Below are positions 9,598 through 19,556 of a DNA stretch of 46,524 nt, in pieces (within the stretch, counting starts at the first letter, position 1; every line of letters starts with the position of its first letter). The notes beneath the pieces are model-generated. The model made no database searches, was not told the origin of the DNA, and was given only the letters and a program-made list of their open reading frames with translations. Source of the stretch: Oxalobacteraceae bacterium. Lineage in GTDB: Bacteria; Pseudomonadota; Gammaproteobacteria; Burkholderiales; Burkholderiaceae_D. The DNA is taken from positions 1-46,524 of the forward strand of contig CANHZI010000011.1 of assembly GCA_947464955.1 (NCBI GenBank), written 5' to 3'. A program made the translations under genes and the position numbers.

Positions 9598-9626
9598 TTG
9601 AACAATTGCTCTGAAGAGAGTAAAAT
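9598..9626 (+). promoter_or_regulatory. Promoter of tRNA-Leu
   Basis: TTGAAC (9598-9603), 17-bp spacer, TAAAAT (9621-9626). The expected start, about 9633, is just ahead of the tRNA 5' end at 9638. It may also feed nuoA, since no terminator lies between. Confidence 0.6.
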
Positions 9627-9637
9627 ACTGTGCTTAT

Positions 9638-9722
9638 GCCGACGTGGTGAAATTGGTAGACACGCTATCTTGAGGGGGTAGTGGCGAAAGCTGTACGAGT
9701 TCGAGTCTCGTCGTCGGCACCA
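9638..9722 (+). tRNA. tRNA-Leu (anticodon GAG)
   Basis: 85 nt with encoded CCA. Acceptor GCCGACG pairs with CGTCGGC, the anticodon stem CTATC/GGTAG closes a TTGAGGG loop (anticodon GAG, reading CUC/CUU), and the long variable arm is that of a class II tRNA. T-loop TTCGAGT is normal. Confidence 0.96.
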
Positions 9723-9851
9723 AAGTTTTAATCAGCTGTTCATGCTGATTCATCGAGGAAGTGGTTGCTTAGTGGCTGTATTGGTGGTTTGAGCAATCAC
9801 TCAATCATGCAATTAACATTTCAATGTTGCGTTTTTATACGGATACCTAAC
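9723..9851 (+). promoter_or_regulatory. tRNA-Leu to nuoA intergenic region with a candidate nuo promoter
   Basis: A 7-bp hairpin AATCAGC/GCTGATT follows the tRNA but has no T tract. TTAACA (9813-9818) and TATACG (9836-9841) are 17 bp apart; a start near 9848 would lie only about 4 bases before the nuoA GTG and so would give an almost leaderless message. Expression from the tRNA promoter is the alternative. Confidence 0.35.
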
Positions 9852-10211
9852 GTGAACCTCGAAAATTATTTCCCAGTTCTTCTCTTTATTTTGGTCGGTA
9901 TTGCGGTGGGTGTTGTGCCGCAAGTGTTGGGGCGCGTAATTGCTCCGCATCGTCCAGATAGTCAAAAAACTTCCGCGTATGAGTGTGGTTTCGAAGCGTT
10001 TGAAGATGCGCGTATGAAGTTTGATGTGCGCTACTACCTCATCGCAATTTTATTTATTTTGTTCGATCTTGAAACGGCATTCTTTTTCCCATGGGCGGTG
10101 TCTGTGAAGGAATTGGGGTGGACCGGTTTCCTTGTGATGCTTGGCTTCATTTTGGAATTTGCGGTCGGTTTTTGGTACATCTGGAAAAAAGGCGCCCTTG
10201 ATTGGGAATGA
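9852..10211 (+). CDS. nuoA: NADH-quinone oxidoreductase subunit A
   Basis: Small membrane subunit of complex I near the quinone site. 119 aa from GTG 9852 ([12 protein letters not shown]); the frame runs back to 9765 but the extra residues do not resemble NuoA. Three membrane helices; conserved [23 protein letters not shown] loop (the quinone-site cysteine lies in YECG) and [12 protein letters not shown]. First gene of a complete 14-gene nuo operon. Confidence 0.95.
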   Translation: MNLENYFPVLLFILVGIAVGVVPQVLGRVIAPHRPDSQKTSAYECGFEAFEDARMKFDVRYYLIAILFILFDLETAFFFPWAVSVKELGWTGFLVMLGFILEFAVGFWYIWKKGALDWE

Positions 10212-10230
10212 CTTTGGTTAGGAAAAGCGT

Positions 10231-10707
10231 ATGTCAATTGAAGGCGTATTAAGCGAAGGCTTTGTTACGACAAGTCTCGATAAGCTGATTAACTGGACTC
10301 AGACAGGGTCTATGTGGCCGATGACCTTTGGTCTCGCTTGCTGTGCGGTTGAGATGATGCATGCAGGTTGCTCTCGTTATGACTTGGATCGCTTTGGTAT
10401 CGTATTTCGTCCGTCTCCACGTCAATCAGACGTGATGATTGTGGCGGGTACTCTGTGCAATAAGATGGCACCAGCCTTGCGTAAGGTTTATGATCAGATG
10501 GCAGAGCCTCGTTGGGTTGTGTCTATGGGGTCGTGTGCCAATGGTGGTGGTTACTACCACTACTCCTATTCTGTGGTGCGTGGTTGTGATCGTATTGTTC
10601 CAGTTGACATCTATGTTCCTGGCTGCCCTCCGACGGCAGAGGCGCTGATTTACGGCATCATTCAATTGCAAAACAAGATTAAGCGTAATAATACGATCGC
10701 TCGTTGA
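10231..10707 (+). CDS. nuoB: NADH-quinone oxidoreductase subunit B
   Basis: Carries cluster N2, the last iron-sulfur centre before ubiquinone. 158 aa. The 4Fe-4S ligands are the adjacent C37/C38 (LACCAVEMM), C102 (GSCANGGG) and C132 ([10 protein letters not shown]). AGGA precedes the ATG. 19 bases after nuoA. Confidence 0.97.
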   Translation: MSIEGVLSEGFVTTSLDKLINWTQTGSMWPMTFGLACCAVEMMHAGCSRYDLDRFGIVFRPSPRQSDVMIVAGTLCNKMAPALRKVYDQMAEPRWVVSMGSCANGGGYYHYSYSVVRGCDRIVPVDIYVPGCPPTAEALIYGIIQLQNKIKRNNTIAR

Positions 10708-10743
10708 TCGGCATTCGTCGCGACCTTTACAAACTAGAGCAAA

Positions 10744-11343
10744 ATGACTACCAAATTAGAAAATCTTGATGCAGCGGTGAAGGCGGTCATCGGCGAGCGA
10801 CTCGTGCAGTCGCATTTGGCGCTTGGTGAGCTGACTGTTGTGGTTTCCGCGAAAGATTATTTGCAAGTGATGTTCGATTTGCGTGATCGCGCAGAGACTC
10901 ACTTCGAAGAGTTGATCGACCTATGTGGGGTCGACTACTCCACTTATGGCGATGGCGCATGGGATGGGCAGCGATTCGCGGTTGTATCGCACTTGTTGTC
11001 GATTAAAAATAATTGGCGCCTGCGTGTGCGCGTGTTCGCTGAAGACGATGAATTCCCAGTTTTGCCATCCGTGGTTGATGTGTGGAATACGGCGAACTGG
11101 TATGAGCGTGAAGCCTTCGATTTTTTCGGTATTTTGTTTGATGGTCACAATGACTTGCGTCGTATCTTGACTGACTATGGTTTCATCGGTCATCCATTCC
11201 GTAAAGATTTTCCAGTTTCTGGATATGTTGAAATGCGTTATGACGCAGATCAAAAGCGTGTGGTCTATCAGCCTGTAACGATTGAGCCGCGTGAAAATAC
11301 GCCACGTATTATTCGTGAAGAAAACTACGGGATAAAGGGTTAA
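10744..11343 (+). CDS. nuoC: NADH-quinone oxidoreductase subunit C
   Basis: Peripheral-arm 30-kDa subunit that packs against NuoB and NuoD. 199 aa, separate from nuoD (in E. coli the two are fused). Signature [17 protein letters not shown] near residues 119-135 and [18 protein letters not shown] are clear. 36 bases after nuoB. Confidence 0.96.
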   Translation: MTTKLENLDAAVKAVIGERLVQSHLALGELTVVVSAKDYLQVMFDLRDRAETHFEELIDLCGVDYSTYGDGAWDGQRFAVVSHLLSIKNNWRLRVRVFAEDDEFPVLPSVVDVWNTANWYEREAFDFFGILFDGHNDLRRILTDYGFIGHPFRKDFPVSGYVEMRYDADQKRVVYQPVTIEPRENTPRIIREENYGIKG

Positions 11344-11353
11344 AGGCATCTCG

Positions 11354-12607
11354 ATGGCTGAAATTAAAAATTACACCTTAAACTTTGGTCCTCAGCATCC
11401 TGCTGCGCACGGTGTGTTGCGTTTGGTGTTGGAGTTGGATGGCGAAGTAATTCAACGTGCAGATCCGCATATTGGTTTGCTGCATCGTGCTACTGAGAAG
11501 TTGGCGGAACAAAAGACATTCTTGCAGTCCGTGCCTTACATGGATAGGCTTGACTACGTGTCAATGATGTCCAATGAGCATGCTTACGTCATGGCGATCG
11601 AGCGTATGCTCGGCCTCGAAGTGCCATTACGTGCGCAGTACATCCGTGTGATGTTCGATGAAATTACGCGTTTATTGAATCACTTGCTGTGGATCGGTGC
11701 TCATGCATTGGACGTTGGTGCGATGGCTGTCATTCTGTATGCCTTCCGTGAGCGCGAAGATTTGATGGATTGCTACGAAGCGGTTTCTGGTGCGCGTATG
11801 CACGCGGCTTACTACCGTCCAGGCGGTGTGTATCGTGATTTGCCAGATGAGATGCCAAAGCATAAAGCTTCTATTCTGAAAAATGAAAAAGCGATGCGCC
11901 TTCTGAATGAAAATCGTCAAGGTTCCTTGCTCGATTTCATTGAAGATTTCACCAATCGTTTCCCTAAATATGTCGACGAATATGAAACCTTGTTGACGGA
12001 TAATCGTATCTGGAAACAACGTTTGGTCGGTATCGGCGTGGTCTCTCCTGAACGTGCGATGGCAATGGGCTTTACTGGCCCTATGTTGCGTGGTTCTGGC
12101 GTTGAATGGGACTTGCGTAAGAAGCAACCGTACGAAGTCTACGACTTACTCGACTTCGATATTCCAGTTGGTGTCAATGGCGATAGTTATGACCGTTACT
12201 TGGTTCGCGTCGAAGAAATGCGTCAGTCAAATCGCATCATCAAGCAGTGCGTCGAATGGTTGCGAAATAACCCAGGTCCAGTGATGTCGACGAATCATAA
12301 AGTGGCGCCGCCAAGCCGCGTGAATATGAAGTCAAACATGGAAGAGTTGATTCATCACTTTAAATTGTTCACCGAAGGTTTCCACGTTCCGGCGGGTGAA
12401 GCCTATGCAGCGGTTGAGCATCCAAAAGGTGAGTTTGGTATTTACTTGATGTCTGACGGTGCGAATAAGCCATATCGCATGAAGATTCGTGCGCCAGGTT
12501 TTGCTCACTTGCAAGGCTTGGATGAAATGGCCAAAGGCCACATGATTGCCGATGCGGTGACGATTATTGGTACGCAAGATATCGTGTTTGGTGAAATCGA
12601 CCGATAG
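11354..12607 (+). CDS. nuoD: NADH-quinone oxidoreductase subunit D
   Basis: 49-kDa subunit that forms the quinone-binding cavity with NuoB. 417 aa, standard. N-terminal [20 protein letters not shown] and the C-terminal ending DIVFGEIDR are family hallmarks. Ten bases after nuoC. The 91-base gap to nuoE has two small hairpins (ACGGG/CCCGT and GCCGC/GCGGC) without T tracts. Confidence 0.97.
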   Translation: MAEIKNYTLNFGPQHPAAHGVLRLVLELDGEVIQRADPHIGLLHRATEKLAEQKTFLQSVPYMDRLDYVSMMSNEHAYVMAIERMLGLEVPLRAQYIRVMFDEITRLLNHLLWIGAHALDVGAMAVILYAFREREDLMDCYEAVSGARMHAAYYRPGGVYRDLPDEMPKHKASILKNEKAMRLLNENRQGSLLDFIEDFTNRFPKYVDEYETLLTDNRIWKQRLVGIGVVSPERAMAMGFTGPMLRGSGVEWDLRKKQPYEVYDLLDFDIPVGVNGDSYDRYLVRVEEMRQSNRIIKQCVEWLRNNPGPVMSTNHKVAPPSRVNMKSNMEELIHHFKLFTEGFHVPAGEAYAAVEHPKGEFGIYLMSDGANKPYRMKIRAPGFAHLQGLDEMAKGHMIADAVTIIGTQDIVFGEIDR

Positions 12608-12698
12608 ATCGGTCTTGGGCGACGGGATTGTTTGCCCGTAATAGTAAATTGATAGATGGTTGATGCCGCTCTGCGGCTCAATATTTGAGGCAAGAGCG

Positions 12699-13196
12699 AT
12701 GATCTTATCAGAGCAAGCACTAAAGAAAATTGATCGCGAACTCGCGAAATTCCCGGCTGATCAGCGCCAATCAGCTGTGATGGCAGCGTTGGCGATCGCA
12801 CAAGATGAAACTAATTGGCTGTCGCCAGAAGTAATGCAGTTTATCGCTGATTACATCGGTATGCCAGCAGTGGCAGTCCAAGAAGTGGCAACGTTCTACA
12901 ACATGTATAACACCAAGCCAGTCGGTCAGTTCAAGATCACTGTGTGCACTAATTTGCCTTGTGCATTGTCTGGTGGTGAACGCGCGGCCCATCATTTGAA
13001 ACAAAAGCTAGGTCTTGACTACAAAGAAACCTCGGCTGACGGTAAATTCACTTTGATGGAAGGGGAGTGCATGGGCGCGTGTGGTGATGCACCTGTTATG
13101 TTGGTTAATAACAAGCGCATGTGCAGTTTCATGTCGAACGATAAGATTGATGCTTTGGTCAGTGAATTAGGTCAAACAGCGGAGGCGGGTAAATAA
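12699..13196 (+). CDS. nuoE: NADH-quinone oxidoreductase subunit E
   Basis: 24-kDa flavoprotein-arm subunit holding the off-path 2Fe-2S cluster N1a. 165 aa from ATG 12699 ([11 protein letters not shown]); the frame is open from 12660 but GAGGCAAGAG upstream and family alignment favour 12699. Cluster ligands C83 and C88 (CTNLPC) plus C124 and C128 (CMGAC). The stop overlaps the nuoF start by one base (TAATG), indicating translational coupling. Confidence 0.96.
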   Translation: MILSEQALKKIDRELAKFPADQRQSAVMAALAIAQDETNWLSPEVMQFIADYIGMPAVAVQEVATFYNMYNTKPVGQFKITVCTNLPCALSGGERAAHHLKQKLGLDYKETSADGKFTLMEGECMGACGDAPVMLVNNKRMCSFMSNDKIDALVSELGQTAEAGK

Positions 13197-14491
13197 TGAC
13201 GAGTCTACATAATCGCCATATCAAGCCATTGATCCTTGCTGGCTTAGATGGAAAGAACTGGCACTTGCAAGATTACGTAGCGCGCGGTGGCTACCAGTCC
13301 TTGAAACGAATTTTGGATGAGAAAATCCCACCAGAACAAGTAATCGCTGAATTAAAGGCTTCGTCGTTGCGCGGTCGTGGTGGTGCAGGTTTTCCAACTG
13401 GCTTGAAGTGGAGCTTCATGCCACGTCAATTCCCTGGGCAAAAATATCTCGTTTGTAATACGGACGAAGGCGAACCAGGTACATTTAAAGATCGCGACAT
13501 TATTCGTTATAACCCGCATGCTTTGATCGAAGGCATGGCTATTGGCGCTTACGCGATGGGTATTACGGTCGGTTATAACTACATTCACGGCGAGATTTTC
13601 GCCGACTACGATCGTTTCGAAGAAGCGTTGGAAGAAGCACGCGCTGCAGGCATGCTCGGTGACCGTATTCATGGTTCCGATTTTTCATTCCAATTGCATG
13701 CATTCCACGGCTATGGCGCTTACATCTGCGGTGAAGAAACAGCTTTGTTGGAGTCCTTAGAGGGGAAAAAAGGTCAGCCACGTTTCAAACCACCATTCCC
13801 AGCGAGTTTTGGTTTGTATGGCAAACCAACGACGATCAATAACACAGAAACTTTTGCTGCTGTGCCATTCGTATTAGCGATGGGCGGTGAAGCTTATGCA
13901 GCACTCGGTAAACCAAATAACGGCGGTACGAAGATTTTCTCTATGTCCGGTGACGTAGCGAAGCCAGGTAATTACGAAGTGCCGCTCGGTACACCATTTG
14001 CGACTTTGTTGGAGTTGGCAGGCGGTATGCGTGATGGCAAGAAAATCAAAGCGGTTATTCCAGGTGGTTCATCAATGCCTGTGTTGACTGGCGACGTCAT
14101 GATGGCAACCGATATGGACTATGACTCGATCGCGAAAGCGGGTTCGATGTTGGGTTCTGGTGCAGTGATCGTGATGGATGAAACACGTTGCATGGTGAAA
14201 TCCTTGCTGCGTTTGTCGTATTTTTATTTTGAAGAATCTTGCGGTCAATGTACGCCATGCCGTGAAGGTACTGGCTGGTTGTATCGAATCGTTCATCGTA
14301 TCGAAAATGGCCAAGGCCGTCCGGAAGATTTGGATATGCTCAACGCCGTTGCTGACGGCATTCAAGGTCGTACGATCTGTGCCTTGGGTGATGCTGCAGC
14401 GATGCCAGTACGTGCATTCGTGAAAAATTTCCGAGAAGAGTTTGAGTACCACATTGAGCATAAACACTGCTTAGTGCCGACGTATTTGTAA
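13196..14491 (+). CDS. nuoF: NADH-quinone oxidoreductase subunit F
   Basis: NADH-oxidising subunit with FMN and cluster N3. 431 aa. [13 protein letters not shown] is the NADH/FMN glycine-rich motif near residue 60; [15 protein letters not shown] contributes to FMN binding; [11 protein letters not shown] near residue 350 plus a later Cys ligate the 4Fe-4S cluster. Starts at the nuoE stop codon. Confidence 0.97.
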   Translation: MTSLHNRHIKPLILAGLDGKNWHLQDYVARGGYQSLKRILDEKIPPEQVIAELKASSLRGRGGAGFPTGLKWSFMPRQFPGQKYLVCNTDEGEPGTFKDRDIIRYNPHALIEGMAIGAYAMGITVGYNYIHGEIFADYDRFEEALEEARAAGMLGDRIHGSDFSFQLHAFHGYGAYICGEETALLESLEGKKGQPRFKPPFPASFGLYGKPTTINNTETFAAVPFVLAMGGEAYAALGKPNNGGTKIFSMSGDVAKPGNYEVPLGTPFATLLELAGGMRDGKKIKAVIPGGSSMPVLTGDVMMATDMDYDSIAKAGSMLGSGAVIVMDETRCMVKSLLRLSYFYFEESCGQCTPCREGTGWLYRIVHRIENGQGRPEDLDMLNAVADGIQGRTICALGDAAAMPVRAFVKNFREEFEYHIEHKHCLVPTYL

Positions 14492-14567
14492 TTAATGTTT
14501 TAGTGTCTGCTTGAACAGAGCCGTTCAAGTTTGAAAAATTATTCGCTTAGCGTACCCAGAGCACACC

Positions 14568-16901
14568 ATGGTTGAAATTGAAATAGACGGCAAGAAAGTA
14601 GAAGTCCCTGCGGGAAGCATGGTCATGGATGCTGCCAATAAACTTGGCACATACATTCCCCACTTTTGCTATCACAAGAAACTGTCCATTGCGGCCAACT
14701 GCCGTATGTGTTTGGTCGAGGTAGAAAAAGCACCGAAGCCATTGCCAGCTTGCGCCACACCTGTGACTCAAGGCATGATCGTTCGTTCAAACAGCGACAA
14801 GGCAACCAAAGCACAAAAAGATGTGATGGAGTTCTTGTTGATCAACCATCCACTCGATTGCCCAATTTGCGATCAAGGTGGTGAATGTCAGTTACAAGAT
14901 TTGGCCGTGGGCTACGGTAAAACCAGCTCACGCTATCAAGAAGAAAAACGTGTGGTATTCCACAAGAACGTAGGCCCATTGATTTCGATGGAAGAGATGA
15001 GCCGTTGCATTCATTGCACACGTTGTGTTCGTTTCGGCCAAGAGATTGCCGGTGTCATGGAGTTGGGTATGCTCAATCGTGGCGAGCATTCAGAAATCAC
15101 GTCCTTCGTTGGTAAAACAGTTGACTCCGAACTGTCGGGCAACATGATCGACCTTTGCCCAGTCGGTGCCTTGACTTCGAAACCATTCCGTTATTCTGCC
15201 CGTACATGGGAATTGTCTCGCCGTAAGTCGGTCAGCGCGCATGATGGATTGGGTTCAAATCTGATCGTTCAAGTCAAAAATAACAAAGTGTTGCGCGTTG
15301 TTCCTTTGGAAAACGATGAGATCAATGAATGCTGGATTTCAGACAAAGACCGTTTCGCTTATGAAGGTTTGAATACTGAAGATCGTCTGACTAAACCAAT
15401 GTTGAAACAAGGCGGTCAGTGGCAAGAAACTGATTGGCAAACAGCGCTTGAATACGTCGCTCATGGTTTGAAAAATGTTCGTCATGAACATGGTGCGAAT
15501 GCGATCGGTGCGTTAGCATCGGCAAACTCCACTTTAGAAGAACTCAGTTTGTTAGCAGGTGTGGTACGTGGTATGGGGTCCGACAACATCGAAACACGTT
15601 TGCGTCAGTCTGATTTCGGTCTAACAGGTAAAGCAACACCTTGGTTGGGTATGTCGATCGCATCCTTCGCGCAATTGCGTCAAGTGTTTGTGATTGGTTC
15701 CTTCTTGCGTAAAGACCATCCGTTGTTGGCCGCTCGTTTGCGTCAAGCAGTGAAGAGTGGTACCAAGCTAAGCGTATTGCATGCAACTGACGACGAATTG
15801 TTGATGAAAGTCGCCAACAAAGCGGTGGCGGCGCCATCTCAATGGCTGTCTTTCTTGGCTGAAGTCGCAACAGCGGTTGCGAATGCGAAACAAATTACAA
15901 AACCGGCAGGTATCGCCGATGTTGCAGTGAGCGAAGCGGCTCAAGCGATTGCCAATAGTTTGTTATCGTCGAATGACGAAAACAAAGGTGGCGTATTCCT
16001 CGGCAACACGGCAGCACAGCATCCGAATGCAAGCCAAATCCACGCTTTAGCGCAATGGATTGCACAGCAAACAGGAACAGGCTTTGGTTATTTGACTGAA
16101 GCAGCAAACTCAGTTGGTGCTTACTTGGCGGGTGCAGTACCAGCCAATGCTGAAGTGGCTAGCTCTGTATTGAGCAATGCACGCAAGGCACTTTTGGTGC
16201 TCAATGCTGAAGCGCAACATGATTTTGCAGACGCGAATCAAGCAAGTGCCGTATTAGCTCAAGCAGATATGGTAGTGGTGATGTCGCCGTTTAAGCACGG
16301 TTTCGAATACGCCGATGTTCTATTGCCTGTGTCTCCGTTTACTGAAACAGCAGGTACTTTCGTCAATTGCGAAGGTCGTGCACAAAGCTTCCATGGCGTC
16401 GTTAAGCCTCTCGGTGATACACGTCCAGCATGGAAAGTATTGCGTGTCTTGGGTAACTTGTTAGGCTTGGAAAACTTCGAGTTTGAAACTTCAGAAGCTG
16501 TACGTGATGCAGTGCTTGGTCAAGGTGTTACTGATTGTTCTGGTAAGTTGAATAATGCTGCAGATGTCGCTTTTGTCGCGGTCGCTTCAACAGGCGGATT
16601 GGAACGCGTATCCGACGTAAATATTTATAGCACGGACGCCATTGTTCGCCGTTCTGAATCTTTGCAACGCACTGCCGACGCAAAGGCAGCAACAGCGGTG
16701 AGTTTGAGTGCAGCTGAGTTCGCGCGTTTGGGCATCGCTAATGGTGATTTCGTGAAACTGACGCAAGGTACGGCTTCTATCGTGATGCCAGCCAATCTAG
16801 ATAAATCATTGCCGGCAACGGTAGTTCGTGTTGCCGCTGGTGTGTTGGCGACGCATCAACTGGGTGCGATGTTCGGCCCAATTAGTGTGGAGCGTGCATA
16901 A
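14568..16901 (+). CDS. nuoG: NADH-quinone oxidoreductase subunit G
   Basis: Largest peripheral subunit, passing electrons through several clusters. 777 aa. N-terminal 2Fe-2S ferredoxin domain ([22 protein letters not shown]), then the His-ligated segment [18 protein letters not shown], then [11 protein letters not shown] and [12 protein letters not shown], followed by a molybdopterin-oxidoreductase-like domain that has no cofactor in complex I. The last codon overlaps the nuoH ATG (TAATG). Confidence 0.96.
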   Translation: MVEIEIDGKKVEVPAGSMVMDAANKLGTYIPHFCYHKKLSIAANCRMCLVEVEKAPKPLPACATPVTQGMIVRSNSDKATKAQKDVMEFLLINHPLDCPICDQGGECQLQDLAVGYGKTSSRYQEEKRVVFHKNVGPLISMEEMSRCIHCTRCVRFGQEIAGVMELGMLNRGEHSEITSFVGKTVDSELSGNMIDLCPVGALTSKPFRYSARTWELSRRKSVSAHDGLGSNLIVQVKNNKVLRVVPLENDEINECWISDKDRFAYEGLNTEDRLTKPMLKQGGQWQETDWQTALEYVAHGLKNVRHEHGANAIGALASANSTLEELSLLAGVVRGMGSDNIETRLRQSDFGLTGKATPWLGMSIASFAQLRQVFVIGSFLRKDHPLLAARLRQAVKSGTKLSVLHATDDELLMKVANKAVAAPSQWLSFLAEVATAVANAKQITKPAGIADVAVSEAAQAIANSLLSSNDENKGGVFLGNTAAQHPNASQIHALAQWIAQQTGTGFGYLTEAANSVGAYLAGAVPANAEVASSVLSNARKALLVLNAEAQHDFADANQASAVLAQADMVVVMSPFKHGFEYADVLLPVSPFTETAGTFVNCEGRAQSFHGVVKPLGDTRPAWKVLRVLGNLLGLENFEFETSEAVRDAVLGQGVTDCSGKLNNAADVAFVAVASTGGLERVSDVNIYSTDAIVRRSESLQRTADAKAATAVSLSAAEFARLGIANGDFVKLTQGTASIVMPANLDKSLPATVVRVAAGVLATHQLGAMFGPISVERA

Positions 16902-17986
16902 TGAATTTCTTAGAAACGATTCAATCCTACGGCGTGCAGTACTTGGGCTCTTTGTGGCCTTTAGTATGGACCTTAGTCAAGATTGTTTGCGTCACCTTGC
17001 CATTGCTTGGTGCTGTAGCCTATCTGACCTTGTGGGAACGTAAGATGATTGGTTGGATGCACGTGCGTCTCGGACCAAACCGTGTTGGTCCAGCAGGCTT
17101 ATTGCAACCGATTGCCGATGCTTTAAAGTTGTTATTGAAAGAGATCATTGTTCCGGCGAAAGCAAATAAAGTCTTGTTCGTGTTAGCGCCAATCATGACG
17201 ATTATGCCTGCACTTGCAGCTTGGTCTGTTGTGCCATTCGGCCCTGATGTGGTATTGGCTAACGTCAATGCTGGTTTATTGTTGATCATGGCAATCACTT
17301 CCATGGAAGTGTACGGCATCATCATCGCGGGTTGGGCCTCTAACTCTAAGTATGCCTTCCTTGGTGCGATGCGTGCTTCCGCACAAATGGTTTCTTATGA
17401 AATTGCGATGGGCTTCGTTTTGGTCATCGTTTTGATGGTCTCTGGTAGCTTGAATTTGACGGAAGTAGTCAATGGTCAAATGAAAGGATATTTCGCTGAT
17501 CATGGCTGGAATTTCTTGTCTTGGAACTGGTTGCCTTTGTTACCGATGTTTGTGATCTATGTGATTTCCGGTATCGCTGAGACAAATCGTCATCCGTTTG
17601 ACGTGGTTGAGGGGGAGTCTGAGATCGTTGCAGGTCACATGGTGGAATACTCCGGTATGTCATTTGCGATGTTCTTCTTGGCTGAATACGCCAACATGAT
17701 TTTGATCTCGGCTTTGGCTTCTATCATGTTCTTGGGCGGTTGGAATTCACCGATCGGCCACGAAGTTCCAGTATTGGGATTATTGGCTTACATCCCTGGC
17801 TGGATCTGGTTGGGTATGAAAACCTTCGTCGTCGTATCGATGTTCATTTGGGCACGTGCTTCTTTCCCACGCTATCGCTATGACCAAATTATGCGTTTGG
17901 GTTGGAAGGTGTTCATACCTTTGACTTTGGTCTACTTGGTGATCGTCGCTGCTTGGATGCAAAGCGCTTGGAACATTTGGAAATAA
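16901..17986 (+). CDS. nuoH: NADH-quinone oxidoreductase subunit H
   Basis: Membrane subunit at the junction of the two arms, lining the quinone channel. 361 aa with about eight helices. [20 protein letters not shown] near residue 55-75 and [20 protein letters not shown] near residue 225 are the conserved cytoplasmic loops. Translationally coupled to nuoG. Confidence 0.97.
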   Translation: MNFLETIQSYGVQYLGSLWPLVWTLVKIVCVTLPLLGAVAYLTLWERKMIGWMHVRLGPNRVGPAGLLQPIADALKLLLKEIIVPAKANKVLFVLAPIMTIMPALAAWSVVPFGPDVVLANVNAGLLLIMAITSMEVYGIIIAGWASNSKYAFLGAMRASAQMVSYEIAMGFVLVIVLMVSGSLNLTEVVNGQMKGYFADHGWNFLSWNWLPLLPMFVIYVISGIAETNRHPFDVVEGESEIVAGHMVEYSGMSFAMFFLAEYANMILISALASIMFLGGWNSPIGHEVPVLGLLAYIPGWIWLGMKTFVVVSMFIWARASFPRYRYDQIMRLGWKVFIPLTLVYLVIVAAWMQSAWNIWK

Positions 17987-18028
17987 TCGACTCAGCTCAG
18001 CTTAGCTAAGAATAAATGGAAGCAAATA

Positions 18029-18517
18029 ATGGAAGCGATTAAAGATTTTTTTGGCAGCCTCATGCTGCGCGAGCTGATCAAGGGTTTAGCCCTGACAGGT
18101 CGCTATATGTTTGCGCGCAAGATCACGGTGCAATTTCCAGAAGAGAAAACGCCGCAATCCCCACGTTTTCGTGGTTTGCACGCTTTGCGCCGTTATCCAA
18201 ACGGTGAAGAACGCTGTATCGCGTGTAAATTGTGCGAAGCGGTTTGCCCTGCGATGGCGATTACGATTGAGTCTGATCAACGTGAAGACGGCTCTCGTCG
18301 CACAACACGTTACGACATCGATTTGACTAAGTGTATTTTCTGCGGCTTCTGTGAAGAGTCATGCCCAGTGGATTCGATCGTAGAAACACATGTTTTGGAA
18401 TATCACGGCGAAAAACGCGGTGACTTGTATTTCACCAAAGAGATGTTATTGGCTGTTGGTGATCGTTACGAACCAGAAATCGCGGCAGCTCGTCAAGCTG
18501 ACGCCAAATACCGCTAG
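18029..18517 (+). CDS. nuoI: NADH-quinone oxidoreductase subunit I
   Basis: Peripheral subunit with two 4Fe-4S clusters (N6a/N6b) linking NuoG to NuoB. 162 aa; ligand motifs [12 protein letters not shown] and [12 protein letters not shown]. The N-terminal amphipathic helix anchors to the membrane arm. 42 bases after nuoH. Confidence 0.97.
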   Translation: MEAIKDFFGSLMLRELIKGLALTGRYMFARKITVQFPEEKTPQSPRFRGLHALRRYPNGEERCIACKLCEAVCPAMAITIESDQREDGSRRTTRYDIDLTKCIFCGFCEESCPVDSIVETHVLEYHGEKRGDLYFTKEMLLAVGDRYEPEIAAARQADAKYR

Positions 18518-18534
18518 ACTGGAAGAGCTTAGCT

Positions 18535-19173
18535 ATGGATTTTACAACTGCTTTATTTTATGTGTTTGCTGCCATTTTGGTGTTGGCCGCGACGCAAGTG
18601 ATCACCGCGCGTAGCCCCGTGCACGCCGCATTGTTTTTGGTTTTAGCTTTCTTCAGCGCTGCTGGTATTTGGTTGTTATTGAAAGCCGAATTCTTGGCGA
18701 TTGTGCTTGTCTTGGTGTATGTGGGCGCCGTCATGGTGTTGTTCTTGTTTGTGGTGATGATGCTCGACATTAATATGGATAAGCTGCGGGAAGGTTTCTG
18801 GGGACGTTTACCTTTGGCTGCCATCGTTGGATTAGTCATTGCGTTTGAAATGTCTGCAGTATTGTTGAAAGGCTTTTTGCGTCCAGATAATGCGGCTCCG
18901 GCCAATGCTTCGATGATTGGTGACACAAAATTCTTGGGCATTGAGATCTTCACAAAGTATCTATTGGCATTTGAAGTGGCTGCGGTCATCTTGTTGCTAG
19001 CGATTGTTGCCGCTGTAGCATTGACATTGCGCCGTCGTAAAGACAGCAAGTACTTCGACCCAGCAGCTGCGGTAAAAGTGAAGCGTAACGATCGCGTACG
19101 TTTGGTCAATATGAAAGCAGAATCCGACCGCGCATCCGCCGGCGAAAAAGCTGCAGAGAATACAGGTGCATAA
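18535..19173 (+). CDS. nuoJ: NADH-quinone oxidoreductase subunit J
   Basis: Membrane subunit with five helices next to NuoK; its third helix region (YVGAVMVLFLFVVMMLD) is the conserved pi-bulge helix involved in coupling. 212 aa, with a Lys/Arg/Ala-rich cytoplasmic tail. A 253-residue antisense ORF over it is a composition shadow. The stop is directly followed by the nuoK ATG. Confidence 0.95.
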   Translation: MDFTTALFYVFAAILVLAATQVITARSPVHAALFLVLAFFSAAGIWLLLKAEFLAIVLVLVYVGAVMVLFLFVVMMLDINMDKLREGFWGRLPLAAIVGLVIAFEMSAVLLKGFLRPDNAAPANASMIGDTKFLGIEIFTKYLLAFEVAAVILLLAIVAAVALTLRRRKDSKYFDPAAAVKVKRNDRVRLVNMKAESDRASAGEKAAENTGA

Positions 19174-19482
19174 ATGGCTTTGACCTTGACACATTTTTTG
19201 ATTTTAGGTGCGATTCTATTTGCGATTTCTATCGTAGGTATCTTCATGAACCGCAAAAACATCATCGTTTTGTTGATGGCAATTGAATTGATGTTGTTGG
19301 CGGTGAATATGAATTTCATCGCGTTCTCTCACTATTTAGGTGATGCAGCAGGGCAGGTTTTTGTCTTCTTTATTTTGACCGTAGCAGCAGCGGAGTCCGC
19401 AATTGGTTTGGCGATTCTGGTGGTGATGTTCCGTAATTTGGATACGATTAATGTGGAAGATCTGGGTACATTGAAAGGTTAA
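19174..19482 (+). CDS. nuoK: NADH-quinone oxidoreductase subunit K
   Basis: Three-helix membrane subunit, relative of MrpC, with conserved glutamates in the second and third helices ([13 protein letters not shown] and [13 protein letters not shown]). 102 aa, standard length. No spacer from nuoJ. Confidence 0.96.
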   Translation: MALTLTHFLILGAILFAISIVGIFMNRKNIIVLLMAIELMLLAVNMNFIAFSHYLGDAAGQVFVFFILTVAAAESAIGLAILVVMFRNLDTINVEDLGTLKG

Positions 19483-19556
19483 TACCACCAAGATATTTGG
19501 TGCGTAGCAACTTTGATGTATTGGGAATTAGAGAAATAAGATAACAAAGGGTCGAT

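Noticed and set aside
9765-9851. Upstream extension of nuoA
   Set aside because: The added residues do not match NuoA, whose N-terminus begins at VNLENYF.
18558-19319. 253-residue antisense ORF over nuoJ and nuoK
   Set aside because: Low-complexity Ala/Asn/Thr/Lys composition, no domain, no SD, and it mirrors codon bias of the clearly real sense genes.
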